Shown: positions 22,101-37,100, numbered from the stretch's first letter. The stretch: 64,000 bases of DNA from Carposina sasakii (GCA_014607495.2 CP053149.1:16442120-16506119), one strand, 5' to 3'. The notes: generated from the letters alone by a model not told the origin. Numbers and translations: made by a program.

Positions 22101-25100
22101 ATTGTCACTATTAAGGGGAAGTCACTTTGTTCATGTGTTCTTTAAAATTAGCACCCACTGCACTATATCACTAATTTAATGCACTAACTCAAAAGGTTTT
22201 GTCCTTTTAAGCCTCCTGACTATGTCCGTGTTGTCAAGAAGCTGGATAGCCTCGACATTCACATGCTGGTGAAGTCTTTTTTCATGAGCTTCTGCGTATT
22301 TTTTTATAACTTTTACGACCATGTCCACTTTGAGGTCCCGATGGAGGTCGTCATTCCTTACATACCAGGGCGCGTTTACAATGCCCCGAAGTACATTATT
22401 TTGAAATCTTTGTATCATCAGTGTATTGCTTTTTTTGGTACAGCCCCAAAGCTGAATACCATAAGTCCATACAGGCATAAGGACTTGTTTGTATAAAAGT
22501 AGTTTGTTGTGTACCGATAACGAAGAATACTTCCCAAGTAACCAGTACATCTTCCTATAGCGAAGCTGCAACTCGTCGCGTTTCTTTTTGACGTGGGCTT
22601 TCCAGCGAAGCTTTGCGTCCAGAGTCATGCCCAAATACTTGGCTGTGTTTTCGTATGGTATTATTTTGCCATTTATTAATACTGGATGATAATTAAATCT
22701 CTTGTTTGTAAAGTCTATATGAACGGATTTTGATTCATTTAGCTTTATTCGCCATTTTTTTGTCCACTGGAACAAGGTGTTGATGGCAGTTTGCACTTTT
22801 TCCACTGCTTCCGCATGAGTATTCGCCGTAGCCATTATAGCTGTGTCATCTGCGAATGTAGCAATGGTGCTGTTTTCTAAATGTGGGATATCACAGGTAT
22901 ATAGTAGATACAGGACCGGACCCAAAACACTACCTTGTGGTACTCCAGCTTTTATATGCTTTAGTTCTGAATGTGCATCGTCTTGTCTTACTCGAAACAT
23001 TCTTTGTGTTAAATAAGACTCTAAGATTTTTGCGAATTGCTTTGGTAGCATATTTCTCAACTTATGCATAAGTCCTATATGCCATACTTTATCGAATGCC
23101 TGCGCTACGTCCAAGAACACCGTGGAACAGACCTTCTTTTCTTCTAGGGTTTTTTCTATTAGACTAGTTATTCTATGAACTTGATCTATAGTAGAGTGCT
23201 TTTTCCTAAAACCAAATTGATAATCAGGGATCAGGTTTCTCTCTTCTAGAATTGGCTTTAAGCGTCTTAGAAATAACTTCTCAAATAATTTTGATAGAAT
23301 GGGTAACAAGGAAATTGGTCTATATGATGCGGTTTCATGGGGGGGTTTTCCGGGCTTTGGCAACATAATAACTTCAGCAACTTTCCATACGTCAGGCACG
23401 TGTTTAAGTCTAAACGTTGCATTGATGAGGTTAGTAAGTTTTACTATGGCTTTTCGTGAAAGATGTCGAAGGACTTCACCAGTAATTAGGTCATAGCCAG
23501 GAGATTTCTTCCGGTTCAGATATTTAATTTCGATTTGGACTTCTTAGAAATGATATGAAAGAAAAAAATTGAAGGTCTAGACTGCCTGATGCAGAACCCT
23601 TAGCAGCCCAGCTAAACTTTGAGAGATATGAAAATACCGTCTTAGGAAAAGTTGCTCAGCATGATAAGCACTTTCTAATAACGTAATAAAATTGAAGGTC
23701 TAGATAACCTGATGCAGAACCCTTAACAGCCCAGCTAAATTTTGAGAGATATGAAAATACCGTCTTAGGAAAAGTTATTCAACATTTTAAAAGAATTCAA
23801 TTCCTTGTTAAGTTATCTTTTGCTGTAACAATTAATAAATCACAGGGGCAAACGTTTAAACACGTTGGAATTGACTTACGTCAAGACTGCTTTTCACACG
23901 GCCAATTATATGTCGCGTTGTCAAGATCGGGTTGCGGAGAAAATCAGTATGTTCTTCTGCCACAAGAAAATAAAACAAAAAATATAATTTACGCAGAAGT
24001 ACTTTAAAATATTTTATTCTGTTTGTTGACGCGGACGAAGTCGCGGGCAACAGCTATATATATATAATATTACTAGTGGACGCCCGCGACTTCGTCCGCG
24101 TGGAAATTGAATTGTAGCTTAAATTATATGACACGTTTGTCGGTTTACCATAGCAGTGCCATCTATTGATTACTTACTCAATCCAGTCGAAAAGTATCGA
24201 CATCTGTTAGAATCTTTTGGAGTTAACAGATAATTGTGACTGTCAATTAGTTAGACAAATAATTTGCAATAAAATAAAATTGCGACTATAATTAAAGATC
24301 TAAGCTATCCTATCTCTGAAGTTGGACCAGACTGCTCACGGTGTGCCAATTTAATTTAAAATCGGTTAAGTAGTTTAGGAGTCCATCGCGGACAAACATC
24401 GTGACAGGAGATTTATATATATTAAGATAAAGCTGAAGAGTTTGTTTGTTTGTTTGTTTGAACGCGCTAATCTCAGGAACTACTGGTCAGATTTGAAAAA
24501 TTCTTTCAGTGTTAGATAGCCCATTTACCAAGGAAGGCTACAGTCTATACAACAACCTGCCCGGCTTCGCACGGGTACAACGCCCCCTCACGCGGACGAA
24601 GTCGTGGGCGGCTGCTAGTTTGATTATAAGAGTATCATATTATTAGCAACATTTTTACTAGAATTCACAAATAACATAATTTCTTACGTAGGTTTAGTTA
24701 TTATTGTAAATAATTATAGATAAATAAATGATTTTACATAATATATTCAATGGATTATTCAGGCCGATTTGTCTAGTAGGCAGTGACCCTTCCTAGGACG
24801 CCATAGGTTCTGGATTTGAATCCCGGTAGGTGCAAACATTGACATAATGAATATTGATGTTTGTTTCTGAGTCATGGATGTTTCTATACTTATCTATATA
24901 CCGATTTATATACCGTTGCTATAGTACCCACGACACAAGACCTTAGGGATCTTAGTGTGGGACTAGGTTAATGTGTTGTGTAGTGTGTGAATATTTATTT
25001 ATTTATGTATGCACGTATGGCACTCACACTCCTTGGCGCCGCTTTGGAAGGCGCAGTTGAGCTGGCGGAACATCTGCGCGTGCGCCTTCTCCATGGCGGG

Positions 25101-28100
25101 CAGCATGGCGTCGCTCACCGCCGCACGCAGTGACGTGCGCACACCGGCCGCTAGCGCCGCCGACAGCGATGACGACAGCTTCTCCATCACGCTCTGGAGG
25201 GAAAGAGGGGGGAAGTTAATTGGGTGGCACTAATTCATTTAATGCTGTCAAAAGTCATTGTACAAAATCCTTTTTTATTTATTTTTTTAATCAGCTAGGC
25301 AAACATTTGACCGCCATCGTGCCTGATGTTAAGCAAGATGCGGCCTAGGGCGGTACATGTTTGCCTTAATCCGCGTCCGTAGTTAAACTCGAATAAAGAG
25401 TCAAGGTTCATTGTACAAAATCCTTCGTGATCCGCGGCCGCACTGCTGTTTTTTCTTGGCCACCCTTAACGAAGGGTGCGTACTCTATACATCAAATAAA
25501 GTAAATTTATGTAAAAAAAAAAAATGCTTGGAAAAGATGTAATTAAAAAAAAAAAAAATCTTGATCGGGCGAAATTTATAGTGTCCAGTGGTTATGCTAG
25601 TTTTATCACAGACAGATAGTATATCTCGTGAAAAAATCTTGCTACACGCGTCTATGTGCATGTTGCAGAAAAACGCAGTCTATTTACTCATCTTTGGACC
25701 CTAATATCTCGGGAACCAGACACTTCCCAGGTATGCTTCCATGGAGAAAAACGATCGTGACGATGATGAGGAGATTCCGTAGTTTTCGGGAGCGTCGACG
25801 ACCAAAAACCACCTGTACCTACACCCGCACTGACCTTGCTGGTGGCCAGCTTCTCGATGTTGTCGCGCAGCAGATGGTCGGTGGCGGTGAGCTTGGCGGC
25901 CAGTTCGTGTCGCAGCGCGGCGGCGAGCGGCTCCAGCGCCCGCGCCGCCCCCGCGCCCGCCGCCGTGGCCGCGCGCTGTCCCGCCGCCGCTCCGCCGAGC
26001 GCCACGCGCTCCCATCTGACCCACAACGAGTATTAGCCACTGAGAACACACTTTGTGCAATCTTGTGGCACGGTTTGCAGCGATCGTGGGTTCGATTCTT
26101 TATTAACAATTTTATAATATACTAGCAGCCGCCCACGACTTCGTCCGCGTGAGGGGGCGTTGTACCCGTGCGAAGCCGGGCAGGTTGTTGTATAGACTGT
26201 AGCCTTCCTTGGTAAATGGGCTATCTAACACTGAAAGAATTTTTCAAATCAGACCAGTAGTTCCTGAGATTAGCGCGTTCAAACAAACAAACAAACAAAC
26301 TCTTCAGCTTTATAATATTATATATAGTATTAGTATAGATAATATCTTGACTAAGATAAATTTATAAAAACACTTCTCCATCAATAAAATCCGTTAGGTT
26401 GATCGTTTCATCTTTAAACATTGTGCGGAGGGATTTAGTTTTGTTTGCCGAGATTTGGCTAGTGTATAGCTATCGGGATGAAGAATAACGTTGCCAATAT
26501 GTAATTTAGAAAAGAGATGGTAAAATTCGTCATCCGAGTAATTGACCCGTTGGCTTGGTGGTTATAGCGGCTGGCACGGTTTGCAACGGTCGTAGGTTCG
26601 ATTCCCACTCGGGTGAAGAATTTTTTCCATTTTCTTTATTAATAATTTTACAACCTTTTTTTTTACAATAATATAATCGCGCACATAAACCGCAGACGCA
26701 CAGAGATAGCCGACATACAGTGACGTGTTTATAGGTAGACGCGGGGTTTCATAATGAAATCTTTATAAAAAGTGGCACCAGTAAATCTATGTAAACGTAA
26801 TAACTGCATTAGATTAGATTTTTAAACTTGAATCTTACGTAGTTACCATAAGACTCGACTTTGCTTGTATCAATTTGTGACAATACAGGATGTTTTTTTG
26901 TGGCCACCTTTAACGAAGGGTACGTATTCTATACATGAAATAAAGTAAGTTTATGCCAAAAATAATGCTGGGTTTTTTTTTTTTTTTTTTAAGTTTTTAA
27001 ATTCCTTGATCGTGCGAAATTTATAGTGTCTAGTGTTTATGTTAGTTTTTTTATAGACAGATACCTATTAATTATTTTTCGTGAAAAAATCCTGCTACGC
27101 GTGTCTATGTGCATTTATGCAGAAAAACGCAGTCTATTTACTCAACTTTGAACCCTAATATTTTGGAAACCAGACACTTCCCAGGTATGCTTCCATGGAG
27201 AAAAATGATCGTGATGATGAGGAGATTCCGTAGTTTTCGGGAACGTTGACGACCAAAAATCACCCTGTAGATGCCCGGCCATACAATTGAGCAGCTATTT
27301 GTCGTGTCATTTTTTGAGCGCTGTCACTGAATCTAGCGATAATTCATCTAAGCCGACATAGCTCAACGGTCCAGCAAGCTGAAGTGGCAACGGGCAGGGC
27401 ACATAGCTGGAACTGATGGCCGATGGAGTCGGAAAGTTCTAGAGTGGATACCGCGTATCGGCAAGCGCAGCGTGGGAAGGCCACCCGCGAGGTGGACGGA
27501 CGACCTGGCCAAGGTCGCGGGCGTCGGTTGGATGCAGGCTGCTTCTGACCGGTCAGAGTGGAGGTTGTTGGGAAAAGCCTATGTCCAACAGTGGACTTCT
27601 CAGGGCTGAAATGATGATGATGATGACATATAATCACGCCTTTAGGAGTATCTGGCATTCGTCGATTATACCAAAGCATTTGACTCGATATCCCATAAAC
27701 ATCTATGGGAGAGCCTACAAAAACAAGGCATAGAAGAAAAATACATATCCATACTTAAAATTATTTACAGAAACTGCAAAGCCAAAATAAAAACAGAGTC
27801 GATCGGACCTGCATTTGATATAAAGCGAGGGGTTAAGCAAGGAGATCCTGTCTCACCAAAATTATTTACTGCCATTTTAGAGTCGATGTTTCGAGAGCTC
27901 AATTGGTCGTCATATGGATTAAACATAAACGGTGAACAGCTAACGCATCTGCGCTTTGCCGACGACATCGTAATCCTGTCAGAATCTCACCAAGAACTGC
28001 AACACATGCTCACCTCACTAGACGAAGCTAGCAAAAAAATAGGATTGCACATGAACCTCTCCAAAACAAAAGTAATGACGAGCGGAGAAGAGATCCCAAT

Positions 28101-31100
28101 AACTCTAAATAGTACTAAAATAGAATATGTTAGCGAGTATATATATTTGGGTCAACTGATAGCATTCCACGATGCCACCACAAAGGAAATAGATCGTAGA
28201 ATAGCCAACTCGTGGAAGAAATACTGGGCAAACAAGGATATATTCAAAAGTCGTTTACCAATACACCTGAAAAAACGCTTGATGGATAACACAATACTAC
28301 CATCCTTACTCTATGGATGTCAGACATGGGCACTGACTAGAAATCTCGTACAGAAGATTGTCACCTTCCAAAGGGCGGCAGAGCGCTCGATGATGGGTCT
28401 CAAACTAAAAGACAAAGTCAGACACGTAGAGATACGACAAAAGACAAAAGTCATTGACGCAGCTAAGATGCTCTGCAGACTGAAGTGGAGGTGGGCCGGA
28501 CATCTCGCGCGAGCTACAGACGGCAGGTGGAGCGAACGCGTCGTACACTGGTATCCTAGAGATGCGACCAGAGCGAGAGGACGACCCCGAAGGAGATGGT
28601 GCGATGACGTGGTAGAGGTTGCCGGTGCTACCTGGACCCGCACAGTACAACAACGACACACATGGAAAAACATGGAGGAGGCCTTTACCCAACATTGGGT
28701 GCCCTAATATAATAAATATTTCAATATTGTAATTTTTATAATTTTAATTTTAATTAAATATATATTGAAGTAAATTGTAATTGTAACTAGTAGCTATATT
28801 TTTACTATGAATAATAATATAAATAATATGCATGTATTTAATTAATTTTATTAATAATATGGAAATTTGTAGTGTTAATGATATCTACACTAATATTATA
28901 AAGAGGAAAACTTTGTTTGTTTGGTTGTAATGAATAGGCTCAAAAACTACTGGACCGATTTAAAAAATTCTTTCACCGTTAGAATCCTTATAGGACCTGG
29001 ATGAACATAGGCTATAAGAATTTCCCGATATTCCCACGGGAAGGCGACAAACGGGAATTTTATATTTTTTACGAAAACCGCTATACATATGAAGCTGAAA
29101 TTGGGCATAGATGTTCATTAGGGACTGCGAGGAAGCACTAAGGACGAATTTCCCGAAATTCCCACGGGAAGGGGGCCAACGGGAATTAATTATTTTTTAC
29201 GAACACCGCTATTTGTATGAAGCTGAAATCGGATTAGGGACTACGAAGAAGCCCTAAGAATGGATTTCCCAAAATTCCCACGGGAAGGGGACTAACGGGA
29301 ATTCAATTTTTTTTACAAAAACCGCTGTACATGTGAAGCTAAAATCGGAGACTGCAGGGAAACACTAAGAATTGATTTCCCGAAATTCCCACGGGAAGGG
29401 ACTGTCTGTGCGTTTGTGCACGCTAATCTCAGGAAATATTGTGACAGATCCCACTTAACATATATATAGGCTACTTTTTATCCCGGGAAAATGTTTTTAT
29501 CCCGGATAATTTCGACATTTTGTTTTTTCTGTAGTCCACGCGGACGGAGTCGCGGGCGTCCACTAGTAGGGAAATAAAGGCTATTTTATTTTATTTTATT
29601 TTATTAGGAGTATCCCTTATGGGGTAGGCAGAGCACCAAGGGCCGATAGAACCACATGGTGCCACTTCTGACCAATTTTGAGGGTATAATTGAGATGTAC
29701 AAGTTCAGTTAGTAGTGACACACCAAGACCCTCTTGTCCCTATATTGACTTGTACATTATTTTTCGTTACTAATTAACGAACTATACTATTTTTTCGCAA
29801 AAAAAAAAACGCCCGGCTGTCATACCCTGAATGTAAATACGGTTATTCATTTGACAAACAATGTTTAGTTTTTTTATATTCCGGAAGTTACTTACCCGTC
29901 AGATAGAGCGCTCTCAATGGCGGCTGTGGTACGTTGCGCGTGCGCATGTAATGCCTGAAATGCAAATACTTCTTATTAAGTATACAAAGTATTAACATGG
30001 CATATAGTTTTTAACTAAAATTACTGGGAAAACTTATTATATAAATAGCAAAATTAGGCCTATACTGATGTGGAGCCACCAGATAAGGGCCATTAGATAA
30101 ATCTCCTGTGCATATCGTATGAGGCAACTAAGGATCTCGGAGGCGTTCACTCAAACGAACTAGCAACTTGTCACTGATCTTTTACGTCTGGCCCGGTTGG
30201 CTAAGCGTGGCTGTGGTATCTCCTACGTGATCCTGCAGTTCTCGCTACCCTGTTTTAGGGACACAACTGTACCAGTTTCCCTCTCACCTGTTCAATCATA
30301 TCTCTTGGGCTGGCCATTTCTGTGCGAAGAGTGCGCAGTTCACGACTCTGCTGCATTACTAACTCTGAAACATACGTTATAACCAGTGGTCGGAGTAGGT
30401 ATATTGATTTTACATACTTGCGTCATGATATCATAACATGGACATGCATTTTTTCCGGAATGTACCGGAGTTTCCAAATATAGCAGCATAGCGTTGAGAG
30501 TATTGATACATTTTTAACTAAATTTCGAAGTTTCGGTATTTTTATTTCATTTTTATCATAATAATCCGGAAACTCGGAGGCCTATCCATATTAACATATA
30601 CGTTTGATGTCAATGACCTTAATTCAATATACCTACTCCGACCATTGGTTATAAGCAAATTTCGAATAAAACCGCAAATTCGCCCTTGTATGGAGTACTG
30701 CTGCCACCTTTGGGATGGATCAGCTAAATATCAGCTAGCCGCACTGGACTCGGTGGAAAAACGGGCAATAAAACTTATTGGAGATGAAACCTGACCCACC
30801 GCCGTAAAATTGCTGCCTTGTCAGTGTTTTACAGGATACACTTTGGAGAGTGTGCGTGGGAACTTCACAATACAGTTCCACCAGCCCCTTTTCACCATCG
30901 GTATACTAGACGCAGACTAGCGTATCACCCTTATGTTGTTGATATTCTACCCATCCGCACCAAACGTTATGCTAACTCGTTTGTAATGCGAACGGCTAAG
31001 GAGTGGAATGCACTTCCTGCCGATTTATTTCCCGAGCACTACAACATTGGTCTCTTCAAAGCTAGAGTGAATAGGCACTTTCTAGGCAAACATGTACCAC

Positions 31101-34100
31101 CCTTGGCCGCATCTTGCTTAACATCAGGCACGATGGCGGTCAAATGTTTGCCTAGCTAACTGTAAAAAAAAACATCTACGATAACCGTAAAAGTTAATTT
31201 TCCTTTATACCAAGACAAAAAAAAAATTGTCTGGCTGTTTGATTGCACTATTACCGCTATAAGAGAAAAGCTTTATACTAATGGCTACAGACTTGGAGCA
31301 CAAAGAATTCCGTACAATGACCCCTTATAATATTTCTGCTGACACTCTTTCATGAATATAAATTCGAAACCCTCGTGAATCCACAGCATTTAAACTTAAA
31401 TGGCGTTTAGTTATCTACCTAGTCAGTGTTAAACTTACCTGTCAACTTGTCAATCTTCAAATCTAACATCCTCACTCTCGCGTCGTCAGTTTCCACTCGC
31501 TCTACATAGGACGTGTTGGCAGACGGGTTGGCCGACTGGTTAGCAGACTTGACAGACGACTGGTTGGACAACTTGTCGCTGGACACGGCGCGCTGGTTGG
31601 CCTCCGTTATTTGCGCTATCGATATCTGTGGCCAACTTGTGTCGCTGCCTGTTGGTAGATAAATACAGTGATGAATAACAGGCGTTATTTATGTAGGTAG
31701 GTACCTCAAATCTCAAATAAGTAATAGGTTGTCATATTATTAATAAAGAAATGTAAAAAATTCCTCACCCGGGTGGGAATCGAACCCACGACCTCTGCAT
31801 TCCGTGCCAGCGCTTTTACCACTGAGCCACCGGGTCAATTACTCGGATGACGAATTTTACCATCTCTTTTTTTGAAATTATATTATTGGAAACGTTATTT
31901 ATCATCCCGATAGCTATACATAAGCCAAATCTCGGCAAACAAAGCTGAATCCCTCAGCACAATGTTTAAATGATGAAACGATCAACCATATCCTAACGAA
32001 TTATATTATGAAGAAGTGTTTTTATCTTAGTCAAGATATTATATATTATAAAATTATTAATAAAGAAATGGAAAAAAGAAGTGGTAAGAGCGCTGGCACG
32101 GAATGCAGAGGTCGTGGGTTCGATTCCCACCCGAGTGAGGATTTTTTTCCATTTCTTTATTAATAATTTTATAATATATAATATCTTGACTAAGATAAAA
32201 ACACTTCTCCATAATATAATCCGTTAAGTAATAGGTTGTCAAATTGTCGGTTGGCGTGACATACCAAAGGCCGCGAACATTGCACAACGGCGCGGCGGCG
32301 GTCAGGGTTTTTAGTTCGATTGCTATGTGAATGGTCTTATATGCAGGTATACATATAGTAGGTAAATTATAATGTGAGGAAAATTGGAGTATGTAGCTAT
32401 ACGATTTCTTAATGGGACTCAAGTACGTTGTTTTTGCAATTTTCTTCGATTTTGACAATTCCATACTTATATTTTATAATAATAATGATATAATAATCTT
32501 TATTTAACCTTAACCTTTACCACTATTACATAATTATTATATTTATGCAAATAGGTACATGTGGGTAGTTTTATAATAACGTTCACTAACAACTAAACTA
32601 GGCTGAGCCTGTATCTTAGATACTAGTTACTTCCATACATTTAAATTAAAAGAATGTTACCGCGCACGGTTTGACTACATAAATTGTGGAGTTAGGCAAC
32701 TTTTTGTGGTAGTTAACCAACCTTAGGTACTTGTACAAATCAATTGTTTATACCAATACTGGTTATACTTAAACACTAATATAGATCAATAACATAAAGA
32801 AGGAAATAGTTTGTCTGTCCGTCCGTCTGTCACGCAGGGCTATTTACTTTTTGTGATAGTTCCATAGATATTTATACAAATTAATTACTTATCCCAACAC
32901 TAGTTTTACATACTAATATATTATTATAATTATTATATTACTTTGTTTGTCCGTCTGTCAACGCGGGGCTATCTAACTTAAGAGAGTAATGCTACATAGG
33001 CATACAGGATGATTTTTGGTCGTCAACTTCCCGAAAACTACGGAATCTCCTCATCATCACGATCATATTTCTCCATGGAAGTATACCTGGGAAGTGTCTG
33101 GTTTCCAAAATATTAGGGTCTAAAGTTGAGTAAATAGACTGCGTTTTTCTGCATAAATGCACATAGACGCACGAAGCAAGATTTTTTCATGAGAAATAAT
33201 TAATATCTGTCTATGATTAAACTAACATAAACACTAGACACTATAAATTTCGCCCGCCATTTTTTTTGCCATAAACTTACTTTATTTGATGTATAGAGTA
33301 CGTACCCTTCGTTAATGGTGGCCACAAAAAAACACCCTGTATATGCACATACATTCATTTTATTTATCTATGTGAAATAAATGTTCAGTCTCGTCATAAC
33401 TTAAACCCAATAACCACACCGTCGAAAGCTTTTTACATTTATTTACAGTTAATTTATATGACGTCAATTTTTTATTTGCCCTATTGTATAATAGTGGACA
33501 CAAATAGTATTGGAACCTGTGCATGAAAATCGTCCGCGTCCCAACAATGGAGCATACTCTGTCTTTTCTTCTCACCGTGGTCTTTTTTCCGTCGTATACC
33601 AGTCTGGAATGTTGCCGTGTTATGGTTTCTTTAACAAATAGCTGTCGTACTTAAAGCACGCCACATTGTATAGGTCATCCGTAGGAAACATAAATGGTTT
33701 AAAGGTCATGACTTTTAGAAGTGCCCGCTGCGATCTCTCCACTTGTTTAAGGTATGTTTTGTAAGCTCCACCCCAGGTAGTTACACAATACAACAAAATC
33801 GATTGAGCCAGCGCGTAATATATTCTTTTTAGAAGGTCAAGCTCTGCAACGTGTCTTAAACTTTTGATTATGTAAATAAGGCGTCTTACTCTTCCACTAA
33901 TAGCATTTATTTGTGGTTTCCATGATAAGTTTTCATCCAACAAATATTTTATGCAATTTGTTCGTTCCAAGAGTTTACATTTACAGTTGACTGAATTTCG
34001 TTGGAAAGGTCCACACGAATGAGCTTTTATTTCAAAGTTATAAAGTCAGGTGGTCGATATCTATTTGTAATGGAGAAAGTCAGGTATTTGGTTTTTTCAA

Positions 34101-37100
34101 TATTGAGTGTGAGAACATTGTTATTAAGCCATTTCATCGTGACACAAAGCCCCTCTTCGGTTCTATTTTTGACTGCCTCCCAGTCCTTATCATGGAAAAT
34201 AAGTGCAGTATCGTCAGCAAACGTAAAGATTCTACAGTTTTCAATCTGAAGTTGACATAAATCATTAATATATAGCAAGAAGAGTCTAGGGCCCAATACA
34301 CTGCCCTGTGGTACTCCATACGTAATTGGTACTTCGTTACTACAGAACCTGCCAATTTTTACTCTCTGAGTTCGCGATGTTAGGTAGCTGCGAAACAGTT
34401 CTAGAACCTTACCTCCTACATATTTTCCATTTTTAGCAACAAATTTGGTACAGAGACAGTATCGAAGGCTTTAGCAAGATCTAGGAAATATAATACTATA
34501 ATAGCTTGTTCGGTTGTGCGCTAACATAAATATGTGTGTACGCATATATTTAGGGAAACATAATGTCGCAAGTATAGCTAGTAAGTGCCTACGCAAGCTA
34601 TCGTTTAGCAGAATTGCTACTGGGCTTTGTAAACGTTACTGTACATAGTTTTATTTGCCTTTCCTTCGGAAAAATTTAAAACAAAAAAAAACAACAGACT
34701 GGAGTGTGTGAGCGGCGCGGGCGGCGGCGGCGCGGTGTCGGGCGACGAGTACCGCTCCTCGAACTCCGGCGCATCCCCACCGTCGGCCACCACGGCTTCC
34801 TCTGCCGGCGGGGATGGCTCCGGATCCTCCTCCTGGCCACAATAGATACATGTTCATCTTAGGTATGCAATTACACACCAAAGTCGTAGGCGGTCCTGCA
34901 AGTGTATACAGGTTGTTTGTGACGGCCAGGCAAACATTGATATGCTTACTTGAGACCATGATTCTGTCGAAAACTACTGAAAAATTTTCGCAGGAAAATT
35001 CATTTTTTAACTTTTTGGTAACACAGGATTTCAGTATTTGCCTGGCTGTCACTCACACCCTGTTCACACATCAGACTAATTTTATTGCAGTTCACTGCTG
35101 GATGTAAACCTCCCTCAGGGCACGCCACAAGGGTACTAGCATAAAATAGAATAGAATTTATTTCAAAACTAGGGATCCGCCCCGGATTTGAACGAGTGTG
35201 ATGCCCTTTCACGCGAGCAAAGTCGTGGTCGGCCGCTATAGATTTTCAGACAATTTTTAAAACTTTTCTCTCTTTAAGAACAAAACTCGTACTTCAGGGA
35301 ATATTCTAAAAAAAATATTCGCGAAATCGGTTCAGCTGTTCTCAAGATCTGCACTTAGCAACACATTCAGCTATTAATTTGTATATTATTTGAAAATTAC
35401 ACATACAAAGACACCAACAACATATTACAAGACAACAGAAATAGCGGGTAGAAATAGACCCAATAAAACTGACCTTGTAGAAGGAGTCCCCTCGCTCCGA
35501 GCTGAACATGATCTCCTGCACCTCTCGGCTGGGACTGGAGCCGCCGGACGCGGGCGGCGGACCTGACAACCATACATCATTTCATCATCAGTCCACTGCT
35601 GAACATAGCCCACACAACCTCCACTCTGACCGGTCGGAAGCGGCCTGCATCCTACATCATTTCAATCCTTCATCATCGTTAGAAGATCTCATTTTACTTA
35701 TAGGTCCTGGGTTCGAATCCCGGTAGGTGCAAACATTGATATGATAAATATCGATGTTTGTTTTCGAGTCATGGATGTTTCTATACGTATCTATGTATTG
35801 ATATACCGTTGCTTAGTACCCACGACACAAGACCTTATGGATCTTAATGTGGGACTAGGTCAATGTGTTGTGAAGTGAATATTTATTTACTTTGTGTCGG
35901 AACAGAACGAAAAAAAACGGAGAAATGACAAGTAACTAAACAATAATTAATCTTGACCGCGCGGTTACATTGAGCGAATTAGCGAGTGCAATAAAAACAA
36001 AATAGCTATCCGCAGGCCACGCCCACTAGTCATAAGTTCGTTTCTCCCTCTATGGCTAAAATGAATACTAAAAAAGACCGATGTTCAAAAGCTCGTACAA
36101 GATTGTAAGGGTTCATAACGCGAATACGCGTTACGGACCAAAGCGTGATGATAGGCACGAATACGCGTGATGTGGCAATGAACGTGTTAAATGAAATTTA
36201 GTAGACAGGTACACAAGAGATTGATAAAGGAAATAAAGTCCTTTTTATACCAGAACATTTCAAGATTATTTCCACGCGGACGTTTTCGTAAGCATACCCT
36301 AGTAAACAAATTACAAATAGCGCACTTGGGCTCGGGGCTCGTCGATATCGAATCGGGACATGAATGATAGTATAAAATTATTAATAAAGAAATGGAAAAA
36401 ATTCCTCACCCGAGTGGGACTCGAGCTCACGACCTCTGCATGAATGCTAGTTGCACATACACATGTACACACGTAGCGACATCTTTCGACACTAACCTGC
36501 AGGCGCCGACGCCGGCTCGGGCGGTACGTCGGGTGTGACCGACAGTGGCGGGTCGTCATCATCGTCGCGCTTGCCTGGGGAACTATAACAAGCAGTCGAA
36601 CATTACTAGTGTGCGTTTTATCAAATAGCTTCTTTGAGTGATGGCGCTAGTTACTATGTGTATTATAAAATTATTAATAAAGAAATGGAAAAAATTCCTC
36701 ACCCGGGTGGGAATCGAACCCACGACCTCCGCATACCGTGCTAGCGCTCTAACCACTGAGCTACCGGGTCAATTACTCGGATGACGAATTTTACCATCTC
36801 TTTTCTAAATTACATATTGGCAACGTTATTTTTCATCCCGATAGCTAGTGTCTTTGTAATTTTTATACTGTTACATTTCGGAGCACAAGCGTGTGGTTAC
36901 AGCTACTGCGTTACACTGGCGCTGAAGCTCCGCCCCTATGACGACATCATGCCCTCACGATTGCCACACGACTCAGTTCATAGTCCCGCCTCCTCTTTTA
37001 TACATTCTTCATGGTACGTCTACTTTATCTGTGTCATTGATTACAAAAAATGTATAGCTTTCGCTCTAACCAACTGAGCTATCGGGTCAATTATGTCTGA

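Noticed and set aside
25628..26125. 165-codon plus-strand open frame
   Set aside because: Antisense to Ge-1 exon 19, whose minus-strand reading is homologous to EDC4 and phase-consistent.
31745..31865. tRNA gene candidate (also 10955, 24762, 26542, 36660, 62205)
   Set aside because: The A/B-box-like heads are followed by conserved non-tRNA bodies and A/T tails and recur as dispersed families, so they are SINEs.
32057..32464. 135-codon minus-strand open frame
   Set aside because: It runs through SINE copies and unique AT-rich intron sequence; no domain or codon pattern supports it.
36497..36574. Ge-1 exon 13 starting after CCCCAG at 36574
   Set aside because: This acceptor would put a stop in frame. 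The upstream TATAG acceptor (exon start 36582) keeps the frame and gives [14 protein letters not shown].
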